The notes: generated from the letters alone by a model not told the origin. 64,000 bases of DNA from Chitinophaga sancti (GCF_034424315.1 NZ_CP139972.1:4092001-4156000), one strand, 5' to 3'. Positions 51,914-61,858 are shown, numbered from the stretch's first letter. Numbers and translations: made by a program.

Positions 51914-52834
51914 TTATTTCGCGCTAATGATTGCCATTACAGGGAAGTGGTCTGAAGGTTCTCTTGCAGTAAACTTCTCTAAGCCTACTTCTTTAGGGAA
52001 GTTGCCAGAATCAGTCTTACCTGCATCCGCATCTTTGCTGCGATAAGAATCTGTCAGAATACCATACTTCTTTACTTTAAACTGTTTGGTCAGGAAGATA
52101 TGATCAATACGGCTGTCCGTCATACTGTTTGATTTGAAAGCATTGAAAGTACCGTTCAGCGCATAGCGGATTGCGGTGGTTTCATATGCATCTTTCAGTA
52201 AGCCTGAATTATTGATCAGCTGATAAGATTCACTGGTCTGGTCTACGTTGAAATCACCTGTCAGGATAGTAGGTGTTTTACCTGCCATCGCTTTAATCTT
52301 AGACATCACCAGTTTCGCACTTTCAGCTCTTGCTACTACACCCACATGATCCATGTGGAGGTTGAAGAAAAAGAAAGTGAAACCAGTTTTGATTTCCTTG
52401 AATTTACCCCATGAGCAAATTCTTGGCAGCACGGCATCCCATCCTTTATTAGGTTTATCAGTTACAGTAGACATCCAGAAATCACCCTTTTCAATCAGTT
52501 TGAATTTAGCGGTGTTATAGAAGATAGCAGAATGTTCTCCCTGATCTTTTCCATCATCACGACCTACACCGATGTAAGCATAACCAGGCAGGCTTCCTTT
52601 GATATTCTCCAGCTGATCTTTCAGACACTCCTGTGTACCGAAAATATCAAAACCGTGAAACTGGATCAACGAAGCAATCACCGGGTAACGTTGTTGCCAT
52701 CCATCGCCATTCTCAACATCACCATTGTTCTGGTTGTTGTTGCGCATGTTGTAAGTGCCTACCGTAAATTGCTGTGCATTGACAGCGGCGCTCATTACGG
52801 CAAAGCAAGCCATCATAAAGAACCATTTTTTCAT
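51914..52834 (-). CDS. Exported endonuclease/exonuclease/phosphatase family protein
   Basis: 306 aa from MKKWFFMMACFAVMSAAVNAQ (signal peptide). The EEP fold motifs are complete: VGTYNMRN, FGTQECLKDQL (metal-binding Glu), FNLHMDHVG, ILTGDFNVDQT and the final SDHFPVMA. Substrates in this superfamily range from nucleic acids to inositol phosphates, sphingomyelin and sugar phosphates. In SusC/D loci with GH92 mannosidases such genes recur, and a role in removing phosphodiester or phosphate groups from phosphorylated mannan is plausible; this is inference. It is third in the operon, 20-25 bp from susD. Confidence 0.92.
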   Translation of the reverse strand: MKKWFFMMACFAVMSAAVNAQQFTVGTYNMRNNNQNNGDVENGDGWQQRYPVIASLIQFHGFDIFGTQECLKDQLENIKGSLPGYAYIGVGRDDGKDQGEHSAIFYNTAKFKLIEKGDFWMSTVTDKPNKGWDAVLPRICSWGKFKEIKTGFTFFFFNLHMDHVGVVARAESAKLVMSKIKAMAGKTPTILTGDFNVDQTSESYQLINNSGLLKDAYETTAIRYALNGTFNAFKSNSMTDSRIDHIFLTKQFKVKKYGILTDSYRSKDADAGKTDSGNFPKEVGLEKFTAREPSDHFPVMAIISAK

Positions 52835-52859
52835 CTGCATCTATTTTATGAAATGATAA

Positions 52860-54683
52860 TTACAAATTCTCCCATCCAGGATTCTGCACCAGTTTTGTGT
52901 TCAGCTGCAGTTCTGTGTATGGTAATGGGTACAGGTAGCGGAAGTCAGCCCAGTTTACCCTGGCAATGTTATCCAGCCACTTGATCTCTCCAGAGTTGCC
53001 ATGAGACAACTGTGTAGGATTGGTTACACCACTCACAGTAGGCGCTACACTGATGTAGGTCACACCACTTACCTGGGTAGCAGGCAGTGTCTGGTAGAAA
53101 CATACATCCATTACGCCATCACCATTCAGGTCCATTGGTACATCCAGCGCTGGTACATACATACCATTCCATTGCTGTACCAACAGTTCACCATCATTCC
53201 ATCTTACCAGGTCATAGTAACGGAAACCTTCCAGTACCAGTTCTATACCACGCTCTCTCCTGATCTCCAGGACAGTCGCATCGGTAGGATCTCCAGCCTT
53301 GTTAAAGTAATTGGTAACTAAATACTGATCAGCTACTGTTGGTTTAGTAGTAGTACCACTGGTAATACCTGCTCTCTTTCTCAATGCACCTACTGTAGCT
53401 GCCCAATCGGCATCAGTCAGTGTATTCAGCTCAGCTTTGGCTTCCGCATAATTCAGCAGCATTTCTGCATAACGCATGATACAGATGGAATTTGTATTGT
53501 TGGACCCTCCGTCATAATAGGTGTCATCAAGACTCCATTTCTTAGGCATATAGCCGGTGTAAGTATAAGAAAATACTGGCGGAGCTGCAACAGTTTTTCC
53601 ATTATCGGTACGGGTATAGCCACTTGTGCGTATCGTCTGTGACAAACGCATATCCCTGTTCTGTGTTTCCTGCGCAAATGTTTTGGTTTCATAACCAGCT
53701 ACATCTGTGAATGGCGTACCATCTATATTCAGGTAAGTGTTAACAAACTTACGTGTTAAGCTCAGACGTACCCCATAAGTAGCACTGGTATAATACCAGT
53801 TCGCATCATTAAATACTGACAGCGTGCTGCTTGCTACGTTTGCCAGCATAACTTCTGACGCTACAGGAGCTGCACTGATGAACAGCTGACGGTAAGAAGC
53901 ACCGGTACCACCAGCTTGATTCAGGCTAAAACCACCCTGATCCATTACCACCTTAGCAGCATCAGCAGCAGCCTGCAGTAAAGCAGGTGCACCAGCGGCC
54001 AGGCCCAGTGATGTATGGTATTTTCTATAAGTACCTTCGAAAAGGCAGATACGTGATTTCAGACCATAGGCGGTATACTTCGTGATCTGGCTGGCAGTAG
54101 CATCAGTAGCCAGTGTGATGTTTGCTGCAGCATAATCCAGGTCAGCGATGATAGAATCAATCACCTGCTTGCGGGGAGAACGTGCCGCATACAATGAGCT
54201 GTCTGCAATACCCAGTGGTGTACCAATCCAGGGTACATCACCATAACGTTTTACTTTATCAAAGTAGAACCATGCACGGAAGAAACGTGCTAAACCATTA
54301 TAGTTGTTACGGATGGTTTCTGATACAGCAGGATTGTTATTGTTTGCCAGGAAATAATTGATGTTACGCAGTTTGGTCCATTTCCAGTTATCAATTTCCG
54401 CCTGTACACGTGAGTTGTAAGCGCCATCACGCAGAAAATCAGGTACCGCATTTACAGCACTGTAATCTGCCATGGCGTCGCCTCTGAACACATCGCCCAT
54501 AGCAGGCAGTACATCATAAAATGAATTGGCGTATAATTTCAGACCGGCTTCGTTACCGAAGATCGCATTTCTGTCAGCAGTAGATACCGGACGCTGTTCC
54601 AGTTCTTTTGAACAGCTGCCTGCGAGTACCCACAACACCAGCGCCATCGAGGTCCATTTCAACCGGGTAATATATTTTTGCAT
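52860..54683 (-). CDS. SusD/RagB family lipoprotein of the GH92 locus
   Basis: 607-aa SusD homologue (lipobox LAGSC, cysteine 24). Characteristic segments: LARFFRAWFYFDKVKRYGDVPWI, ICIMRYAEMLLNYAEAKAEL, EIRRERGIELVLEGFRYYDLVRWN and the ending PLPYTELQLNTKLVQNPGW. It follows its SusC by 20 bp. It should present mannose-containing glycans to the outer-membrane channel. Confidence 0.95.
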   Translation of the reverse strand: MQKYITRLKWTSMALVLWVLAGSCSKELEQRPVSTADRNAIFGNEAGLKLYANSFYDVLPAMGDVFRGDAMADYSAVNAVPDFLRDGAYNSRVQAEIDNWKWTKLRNINYFLANNNNPAVSETIRNNYNGLARFFRAWFYFDKVKRYGDVPWIGTPLGIADSSLYAARSPRKQVIDSIIADLDYAAANITLATDATASQITKYTAYGLKSRICLFEGTYRKYHTSLGLAAGAPALLQAAADAAKVVMDQGGFSLNQAGGTGASYRQLFISAAPVASEVMLANVASSTLSVFNDANWYYTSATYGVRLSLTRKFVNTYLNIDGTPFTDVAGYETKTFAQETQNRDMRLSQTIRTSGYTRTDNGKTVAAPPVFSYTYTGYMPKKWSLDDTYYDGGSNNTNSICIMRYAEMLLNYAEAKAELNTLTDADWAATVGALRKRAGITSGTTTKPTVADQYLVTNYFNKAGDPTDATVLEIRRERGIELVLEGFRYYDLVRWNDGELLVQQWNGMYVPALDVPMDLNGDGVMDVCFYQTLPATQVSGVTYISVAPTVSGVTNPTQLSHGNSGEIKWLDNIARVNWADFRYLYPLPYTELQLNTKLVQNPGWENL

Positions 54684-54702
54684 TGTTGCTTGTTTTAAAA
54701 TT

Positions 54703-57700
54703 TTACAGGGTAATGTTTAAACCTAAGGTGAAGCTCTTCAGGATAGGATAGTTGTTACCGTTACCCATGTTATCCGTAGGATTGGGGTTGGCAATCATAT
54801 CAGAACGACCAATGCTTTCCACATCCAGATCTTTGGTCACTTTGTAAAGCGGAGACCAGGAGAACAGGTTTTCACCGGAGAGATAGATCTTAGCTGCCTG
54901 CAGTTTCGCTCTTGATACCAGTGCCTTTGGCAGACTATAACCCACCTGAATATTCTTCATACGCAGGTATCTTACGTTCTGTAAATACTTGGTTTGTTTA
55001 GCATACAGTTCACCGGAACCATTCTGTGCTACATAACCACGATAGCGGGGGAAATAAGTGTTTGGATTTTCTGCTGACCAGATCTTGCCAATCTGTGATT
55101 TAGGCATATAGTTGTAAGGCCTGTTGTACTGACCCCAGAACACATCGTTCTCATTACCAGGCCACCAGTCCTGTTTGCCTACTCCTTGGAAGAATACACC
55201 AAAGAAGAAATTGTTCCAGTCTGCATTGATACCAACGCCATAAGTATAACGAGGCGTGGAGTTACCAATCACCCTCATATCACCAGGATTACCTACTGTG
55301 TTTGTACCGTTGTTGATCACACCATCACCGTTCCTGTCCTTGAATTTGATATCACCCGGCAGCCACTGACCACTGTTAGAAGCTTTGAACAGCGCCTGTG
55401 CAGCAGCAGCCTTACCTACGTTGTCCGCAGTCCAGTAACCGTCGTTCTCATAACCCCAGATCTCACCTACCGTCTGACCAGCGTAATAGTCAGTCAGCTT
55501 GTTATTGGTGTTATTGTACTTGGTGATCTTTGCAGTATAGTCAGCTACGTTAGCTGTTACTGAGTAATGGAGTGGTTTTTCCGCTACATTGAACTGGTCT
55601 CTCCAGGTTACGGAAACTTCCCAGCCTTTTGTTTTCAGATCCGCATAGTTACCTTTTGGAACATCTGTACCGAATACAGCAGGTAAAGTCTGACCGACAG
55701 TAAACATATCAGTAGTTACACGGGTATACATATCACCGCTAAAAGTCAGGTGATCGTTCAGCGCAGACAGGTCCAGACCTATGTTGCGGGTAGTAGACGT
55801 TTCCCATGTCAGACCATTTGGAATAACAGATGGCTGAACGGTTTGCTGAGGTCTGACCCCATTAATCACACGAGTGCTTTGTGAGATTGCAAATTTCTCC
55901 TGGAATGCATAGGAATTGATGTTACCATTACCCAGTGAACCCCATGAACCACGCACTTTCAGGTCAGAGATAGCTTTTGCCGGTACTTTCCAGAATGCTT
56001 CCTTAGACACTCTCCAGCCACCGGATACAGATGGGAAGAAGGCATAACGCTGGTCGGTAGGAAACTTGGAGCTACCATCATAACGACCATTTACTTCCAG
56101 GAGGTAACGCTCCTTAAAGGCATAGTTCAAACGGAAGAACTCACCCTGGATCGCCCATTTCTCATAACCACCGGAAGTGGAGATATTGCTACCCAGCGCC
56201 AGGTTCATATCATTTGCATCACTATAGATCAGGCCATTCCTGGTGAGGGAGAAACCGCTACCAGTAGATTGTTCATAGTTTACACCCGCCATTGCCTTGA
56301 AGTAATGGTCATGGCCGATGTTTGTTTCGTACTCTGCATACAGGTTAGTGGCCAGGTATTTGGTAGATGAATCGGCGTTCATCAGTTCATTATAACCTGT
56401 ACCCACATACGCAACTACTCCGGGAGCAGCGCTGTAAGGTACCTGTACTCTTCTTCTCTTTTGGTCGTCAGTGATGTTCTGCCAGGTCATGTTACCAATA
56501 ATGCGCAGTTTGTTCTTTAACACATTGGCAGTAAAACCGGTTGTATTTCTGAATATCTGGCGAGCCAGGTTAATACCATTCTTACCATAATATAAATCAC
56601 CTACAGTGTAAGCAGCTGTATAAGTGAGGGAACCATCAGGGTTCAGCAGCATGGAAGTAGGGTGCGCCTCATCCGCCATGTTTCTGAAGATACCGCCACC
56701 TTCACCTACGTTCAGGGGGTTATGATAAGAACGGTTGGCATATTCTGTATTATTATATACCTGCAGCCATGGGGTCAGTTGAATAGTACCCTTGGCACGC
56801 ATGTTATACATTTTGTAATCATCAGAGTTAAAACGGAAGAGACCATCCTGGCCATAATAACGACCTGTTATATAATAAGAGGCATTGCCGCTGCTACCGG
56901 AAACAGACAGATTCTGGTCCATAGATGCGGTGTGGTTCTTATATAATAAGTCATACCAATCAGTATTACCATAATATACATAGTTACCATTGGCGTCCTT
57001 ATCCGTTTTAGGCAGGGCAGGGTTGTCATTATGTTCCTTCAGTGCCTGCAGGTAAGCAGCAGAGAATTTCTGGGTTTTGTTGATATTCTGCGGCGTTTGT
57101 GCATAATCATTCCATGCAGACCATGCATCACTAAATCCTACAGCATATTGGTACCCGTTAGACACCATATCAGGGATGGTAGTAGGTTTCTTGCTGGAAT
57201 AGTTGGAAGTGTAGGTAACAGTCACCTTGTCTTTAGTAGGTGTTTTGGTGGTAATGAGCACAACCCCGAAGGCTGCTCTTGCACCATATACAGCAGCAGA
57301 AGATGCATCTTTCAATACAGAAATACTTGCTACATCAGAAGGGTTCAGCATACTTGGGTCACCTTCTACCCCATCGATCAGTACGAGGGCATTACCACCC
57401 TGACCAATAGAGGTCGTACCACGGATGTTATAAGCTGGAGACTGAATAGGTTTACCATCGCCCATAGTAAGGTTCAGGTTAGGGATCACACCCTGCAGGC
57501 CCTGGCTGAGGTTAGGAATAGGACGATTTTCCAGCACCTTGCCGCTTACCTGTGTAACAGCCCCTGTCAGGTTTACTTTTTTCTGCGTACCATAACCTAC
57601 AACAACTACGTCATTGAGGGAGGCTACATTACTTTTCATTATAACACGAACATCAGCCTGCGCAGTTACCAGTACGGTGTCGGACAAAAAGCCGATTGAA

Positions 57701-57912
57701 CTGATCACTAAAGTTGGATTTTCTGTTGCATTCAGACTGAATTGACCTTTCTCGTCAGTACCAGTTCCGATAGCAGTGCCCAATACTTTTACTGTTGCAC
57801 CAATAATCGGTTGTCCGCTTTCGTCAGTCACCCGGCCTTTCACGATACGCGACTGTGCATATGTGTTCAGCACGCAACATGTAAATAGAAGGATGCATAA
57901 CCATCTTTTCAT
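54703..57912 (-). CDS. SusC/RagA TonB-linked outer-membrane protein of the GH92 locus
   Basis: 1069 aa from the ATG reading MKRWLCILLFTCCVLNTYAQ (signal peptide); a 16-codon upstream extension is unlikely. CarboxypepD_reg-like domain (RIVKGRVTDESGQPIIGATV), canonical plug signature VVVVGYGTQKKVNLTGAV, then VASISVLKDASSAAVYGARAAFGVVLI and a barrel ending LKSFTLGLNITL. First gene of the operon susC-susD-EEP-GH92. A perfect dyad lies 63-82 bp upstream of its start, shared with the divergent regulator gene. Confidence 0.95.
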   Translation of the reverse strand: MKRWLCILLFTCCVLNTYAQSRIVKGRVTDESGQPIIGATVKVLGTAIGTGTDEKGQFSLNATENPTLVISSIGFLSDTVLVTAQADVRVIMKSNVASLNDVVVVGYGTQKKVNLTGAVTQVSGKVLENRPIPNLSQGLQGVIPNLNLTMGDGKPIQSPAYNIRGTTSIGQGGNALVLIDGVEGDPSMLNPSDVASISVLKDASSAAVYGARAAFGVVLITTKTPTKDKVTVTYTSNYSSKKPTTIPDMVSNGYQYAVGFSDAWSAWNDYAQTPQNINKTQKFSAAYLQALKEHNDNPALPKTDKDANGNYVYYGNTDWYDLLYKNHTASMDQNLSVSGSSGNASYYITGRYYGQDGLFRFNSDDYKMYNMRAKGTIQLTPWLQVYNNTEYANRSYHNPLNVGEGGGIFRNMADEAHPTSMLLNPDGSLTYTAAYTVGDLYYGKNGINLARQIFRNTTGFTANVLKNKLRIIGNMTWQNITDDQKRRRVQVPYSAAPGVVAYVGTGYNELMNADSSTKYLATNLYAEYETNIGHDHYFKAMAGVNYEQSTGSGFSLTRNGLIYSDANDMNLALGSNISTSGGYEKWAIQGEFFRLNYAFKERYLLEVNGRYDGSSKFPTDQRYAFFPSVSGGWRVSKEAFWKVPAKAISDLKVRGSWGSLGNGNINSYAFQEKFAISQSTRVINGVRPQQTVQPSVIPNGLTWETSTTRNIGLDLSALNDHLTFSGDMYTRVTTDMFTVGQTLPAVFGTDVPKGNYADLKTKGWEVSVTWRDQFNVAEKPLHYSVTANVADYTAKITKYNNTNNKLTDYYAGQTVGEIWGYENDGYWTADNVGKAAAAQALFKASNSGQWLPGDIKFKDRNGDGVINNGTNTVGNPGDMRVIGNSTPRYTYGVGINADWNNFFFGVFFQGVGKQDWWPGNENDVFWGQYNRPYNYMPKSQIGKIWSAENPNTYFPRYRGYVAQNGSGELYAKQTKYLQNVRYLRMKNIQVGYSLPKALVSRAKLQAAKIYLSGENLFSWSPLYKVTKDLDVESIGRSDMIANPNPTDNMGNGNNYPILKSFTLGLNITL

Positions 57913-57962
57913 GAGGAATAATTTTTTTGTAGTGCAAAAGAAGTTTTCGGAGGTGAACAAGG

Positions 57963-58088
57963 CGGTTAATTAGGGATTAACGCGGGCGTTAATCGAAAAA
58001 AATTATGATTCCCGGGATTAATTATCTATTTCAGTTAGCACAAGAGGATATTTAAAGTTAACTTAACTTACCTTTTGCGGTTAATCCA
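57963..58088. promoter_or_regulatory. Intergenic operator candidate: GCGTTAATC dyad plus further copies
   Basis: GATTAACGC (57975-57983), GG, GCGTTAATC (57986-57994) is a perfect 20-bp inverted repeat. Related half-sites GCGGTTAAT (57962-57970), GGGATTAATTA (about 58014-58024) and GCGGTTAATCC (about 58077-58087) surround it. The array sits between the divergent susC and regulator genes, so it likely contains the binding site for the regulator at 58136. Confidence 0.6.
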
Positions 58089-58135
58089 CAACCAAAAACT
58101 AATTTGCCACGTTATTTACAAAAGCCAATCGGAGT

Positions 58136-60691
58136 ATGCCAGGGCTTCCCTCTTCTGTTGTAGTAAAGTGTCATTTATTTATTACTACTGTTCTATTGTC
58201 TGTGTTCGTATTTTCGCCATATGCATTATGTGCGCAGGGTGTGTATGGGCTTGAGTTTGCAGGTAAAAAAATCGCACAGGAGTTACGAACTTCACTGAAT
58301 CTTTTTCCAGACAAACCACTTACCGTAAAAGATAACCTGGACCTTTCATTTGATCTTTCTTTTGCACCGGGATATGATTCTTATTTCGGTTACATTTTTA
58401 GAATTACAAATGAACAGGGGCAGAATACAGATCTTATATATAGTAACCAGACGCAGTCTATTAATCTCGTTTCCGGAGATGAATACACAGGTATTCTATT
58501 CAAATTCCCACCATCAGAAGTGGCTGGAAAATGGTATCACCTGCAGTTTACATTCAATCAGCAGACGCGTATAACCACATTAAGAATCAATGGACAGGTG
58601 GCGGGAATGGCTGCCCTGCCTGCTTCTTTAGGGAATCAACTACATATCATCTTTGGTGCTAATCATTACAAGTACAGTAATACCTACGACCTGCCTACTA
58701 TGCGACTGCGGGATGTGCAGATTGCACAGGGAGGTAAAACACAATACCACTGGGCATTACGACAGCACGACGGAGACAGGGATATCGATTTGATTAATCA
58801 TAATATAGCAGAAATAGAGCATCCTATCTGGCTTGCAAAAGCATACAGCGAATGGACCACACGGCAAAAAATTACAGCAAATGGTAACGCAGGCTTAACA
58901 TTCGATAAAGAAAAAGGTATATTATATATAACAGCCAGTGACTCCACCTACCAGTTCACCTGCAATGGAAACAAGCTTACTGCCCTACCACTTGCGCAGC
59001 CCAGAAAATTAGCTTCCGGGAATGTAACTGAATATGATTCGAAGCGACATCAGCTCATGAACTACTTTGTAGATGATCAGCAGGTAGCATGGTATGATGA
59101 CACACAACGCACATGGAGCAAGACTGCTGAAGGGAACAAAGTAACAGGATTCTGGCAGCATAATCATTTCTACTCTTCGTACGATAGCAGTCTCTACGTC
59201 TTTGGCGGATATGGACACTATCATTATACTGCCGAAATACAGAAGTACAGCACTACAGATGATCAGTGGAAAACTGTCGTTGCAAAAGGAGATAAATTCG
59301 CACCAAGATATATGGCAGCACTGGGTGCTACTGACAACGGGGATTCCGCTTATATACTTGGAGGACACGGCAGTGCAACAGGCGATCAGCTGCTGAATCC
59401 CGAAAACTTCTACGATCTGCTATTATTTGATGTAAAGCGTCATACCTTCAAAAAGATCTATACACTTGACAAGCCGGATGTACCAATGGCCTTTGGTAAT
59501 TCAATGGTGGTAGATACAAAAGAACATGCATATTATGCATTAGCATATGCCAATGACAGGATGGAGTCCTCCCTGCAATTAATTAAAGGCTCCCTGGATA
59601 AACCGGGATATATTAAACTGGGGAATGAAATACCCTATCAGTTTTATGATATTAAATCTACTGCCTCATTATATTATTATGCAAAAGGGCAGGAATTAAT
59701 CGCAGTTTCATTATATACAACTGATAATAACACTACGGAGATAAAGATTAACACCATCCTTTTTCCACCCGCATTGTTAATGCCGGATGAAGATGAAGGG
59801 GAAAGAAACTATCAATACCTGCTGTGGGGAATAGTGATCTTAACCACCCTGTTAACAGGTATCTTACTAAGAAGAAAGAAACAGGAACAGGTCGCACCGG
59901 TGAGCAGGATTTACCATTTGCCGGAACCACCGAAAATAGCGCCGGCATTCAGGATACTTGAATTACCTGCACCTGTTGAAAAGAAAAAAGCAGCTGTATA
60001 TTTACTTGGACAATTTACAGTCATCGATAAAGAAAGGAATGACGTCAGTAAGCTATTCAGTCCGCTGGTAAAGGAATTATTCTTATTAATATTTTTACAT
60101 TCTTCATTCGGCAGGAAAGGTATTTCTTCAGAAAAGATCAATGAGATCCTCTGGACAGGGCGATCAGTGAAAGATGCAAAAAATAACCGGTCAGTGAATA
60201 TGGTGAAGTTGAAGAACATCCTGGAAAAACTGGGTGATTATAGTTTAGCTAAGGAAAACGGGAAATGGAAATTAAGCTTTGACGAAGAAGTATATGTGGA
60301 CATCCGGCACTGCCATCAGTTAATTCTCAGGAATAATATCCCGCAATTAGTGCAGGTATGTGGCAGAGGAGGATTATTAATGGAAACAGATTACAGCTGG
60401 CTGGATAAATTTAAATCCGACCTGAGTACAGAACTGCTTAATATTTTCACCAGGCACCTGGATGAGCATGCAGAGCAATTAGCTCCCGAAGAGCTCATAC
60501 AGACCTGCGACAGTATGCTGCATTTTGACTCGCTCTGCGAAGAGGCCGTGATGTACAAATGCAGGGCTTTGGTAGCTATGCACCAACATGCCACAGCGAG
60601 GAGCCTGTTCAGGAACTTTAAAAATGAATATGAGGAGATTTATGGAGAGCCATTTGAAAAAGATTATATGGCGGTGATGGTAAATGATTAA
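58136..60691 (+). CDS. Membrane-spanning one-component regulator: LamG/kelch sensor with SARP-like output
   Basis: 851-aa protein. After a signal or anchor (CHLFITTVLLSVFVFSPYALCA) come a LamG/concanavalin-like region (about 40-200; LDLSFDLSFAPGYDSYFGYIF), kelch-like repeats (about 330-500; LYVFGGYGHYHY, AYILGGHGS), one membrane segment (about 560-580; LLWGIVILTTLLTGILL) and, in the cytoplasm, a winged helix of the OmpR/SARP type (about 615-715; YLLGQFTVID, LVKELFLLIFL, INEILWTGRSVKDAKNNRS, KLKNILEKLG) with a helical BTAD-like C-terminus. It lacks kinase and receiver domains, so ligand sensing would pass straight to the DNA-binding domain. It diverges from the susCD-EEP-GH92 operon and is its likely regulator. 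A GGAG lies just before the ATG. Confidence 0.88.
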   Translation: MPGLPSSVVVKCHLFITTVLLSVFVFSPYALCAQGVYGLEFAGKKIAQELRTSLNLFPDKPLTVKDNLDLSFDLSFAPGYDSYFGYIFRITNEQGQNTDLIYSNQTQSINLVSGDEYTGILFKFPPSEVAGKWYHLQFTFNQQTRITTLRINGQVAGMAALPASLGNQLHIIFGANHYKYSNTYDLPTMRLRDVQIAQGGKTQYHWALRQHDGDRDIDLINHNIAEIEHPIWLAKAYSEWTTRQKITANGNAGLTFDKEKGILYITASDSTYQFTCNGNKLTALPLAQPRKLASGNVTEYDSKRHQLMNYFVDDQQVAWYDDTQRTWSKTAEGNKVTGFWQHNHFYSSYDSSLYVFGGYGHYHYTAEIQKYSTTDDQWKTVVAKGDKFAPRYMAALGATDNGDSAYILGGHGSATGDQLLNPENFYDLLLFDVKRHTFKKIYTLDKPDVPMAFGNSMVVDTKEHAYYALAYANDRMESSLQLIKGSLDKPGYIKLGNEIPYQFYDIKSTASLYYYAKGQELIAVSLYTTDNNTTEIKINTILFPPALLMPDEDEGERNYQYLLWGIVILTTLLTGILLRRKKQEQVAPVSRIYHLPEPPKIAPAFRILELPAPVEKKKAAVYLLGQFTVIDKERNDVSKLFSPLVKELFLLIFLHSSFGRKGISSEKINEILWTGRSVKDAKNNRSVNMVKLKNILEKLGDYSLAKENGKWKLSFDEEVYVDIRHCHQLILRNNIPQLVQVCGRGGLLMETDYSWLDKFKSDLSTELLNIFTRHLDEHAEQLAPEELIQTCDSMLHFDSLCEEAVMYKCRALVAMHQHATARSLFRNFKNEYEEIYGEPFEKDYMAVMVND

Positions 60692-60693
60692 TG

Positions 60694-60701
60694 TATCTTT
60701 G
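60694..60701 (+). promoter_or_regulatory. -7 element of the dinB gene
   Basis: TATCTTTG matches TAnnTTTG, 20 nt before the ATG at 60722; no clear TTG at -33. It begins right after the stop of the upstream gene. Confidence 0.4.
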
Positions 60702-60721
60702 CACCTAACAGACAGGTGTCA

Positions 60722-61816
60722 ATGGAACAGGAAGCAAATAAAAAGCGAAAGATCATTCATATTGATATGGATGCTTTCTATGCTTCCGTAGAGCAGCGGG
60801 ATTTTCCTGAATACCGCGGTAAACCTGTCATTGTAGGAGGCCCTCCCAATAGCAGAGGGGTAGTTGCTACCGCCTCTTACGAAGCCCGTAAATTCGGGGT
60901 CCGTTCTGCCATGTCTTCAAGAAGAGCGGTACAACTTTGCCCTGAGGGGATTTTTGTTTATCCAAGATTTGATGTGTATAAAGAAGTCTCCAGGCATATC
61001 CGGGAGATCTTTGACAGGTATACAGACCTGATAGAGCCCCTGTCATTAGATGAGGCTTACCTGGATGTGAGTGTGGATAAACTGGGGATTGGTTCTGCTA
61101 TCGAGATAGCCAAACTCATCAAACAGGCGATCAAAGATGAACTGCGTTTAACAGCATCGGCAGGTGTATCTATCAACAAGTTTGTAGCAAAGATTGCTTC
61201 GGATATGAATAAACCGGATGGACTGACGTTTATCGGGCCTTCTCAGATCACGACTTTCATGGAGCAGTTGCCGGTAGAGAAATTTCATGGAGTGGGAAAA
61301 GTAACGGCAGAGAAGATGAAGAAAATGGGATTGCATACGGGGGGAGACCTGAAACGATTGTCGGAGAACGAGATGAAGCAGTATTTTGGGAAGCCGGGTG
61401 GGTTTTATTACCGGATAGTGAGGGGGATTGATGAAAGAGAGGTGCAGCCACACAGAGAAACCAAATCAGCAGGTGCAGAGGATACTTTTCCGGTCGATTT
61501 AACGGAGGCGGAGGAGATGAACAGGGAATTAGAAAGAATTGGTGGGCTGGTCACTACGAGGCTTAAAAGGCACAATTTAAAGGGGCGGACTATTACATTA
61601 AAAATAAAGTATAGCGATTTTAAGCAGATCACCAGGAACCAGTCTTTATCTTTTGCAACGGATGACCTGGAGGTGATAGTGAGAACAGCGAAGCAGTTAT
61701 TGGCAGCGGTGGATCATGAAGATAAGGCGATACGGTTATTGGGGATTTCGCTGTCGAATTTTGGAGAGCTTATTACGATACATGGGAGTAGTACACAGTT
61801 GTCATTATTTGATTAA
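60722..61816 (+). CDS. dinB: DNA polymerase IV (Y-family translesion polymerase)
   Basis: 364 aa from the ATG reading MEQEANKKRKIIHIDMDAFY; a GTG two codons earlier is also possible. Palm catalytic residues are in IIHIDMDAFYASVEQ (Asp) and SLDEAYLDVS (Asp-Glu); the helix-hairpin-helix thumb includes FHGVGKVTAEKMKKMG, followed by the little finger. The C-terminal QLSLFD is a canonical beta-clamp binding motif. It copies past damaged bases at the cost of fidelity. It has its own promoter element and a strong terminator, and I see no LexA-type operator. Confidence 0.96.
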   Translation: MEQEANKKRKIIHIDMDAFYASVEQRDFPEYRGKPVIVGGPPNSRGVVATASYEARKFGVRSAMSSRRAVQLCPEGIFVYPRFDVYKEVSRHIREIFDRYTDLIEPLSLDEAYLDVSVDKLGIGSAIEIAKLIKQAIKDELRLTASAGVSINKFVAKIASDMNKPDGLTFIGPSQITTFMEQLPVEKFHGVGKVTAEKMKKMGLHTGGDLKRLSENEMKQYFGKPGGFYYRIVRGIDEREVQPHRETKSAGAEDTFPVDLTEAEEMNRELERIGGLVTTRLKRHNLKGRTITLKIKYSDFKQITRNQSLSFATDDLEVIVRTAKQLLAAVDHEDKAIRLLGISLSNFGELITIHGSSTQLSLFD

Positions 61817-61822
61817 AATAAG

Positions 61823-61855
61823 AAAGGGTTTTGCGGAATGCAAAACCCTTTTCTA
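61823..61855. terminator. Bidirectional terminator between dinB and susD
   Basis: AAAGGGTTTTGC (61823-61834), 5-nt loop GGAAT, GCAAAACCCTTT (61840-61851), perfect 12-bp stem, T tracts on either strand. It serves the two convergent genes. Confidence 0.85.
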
Positions 61856-61858
61856 TTA

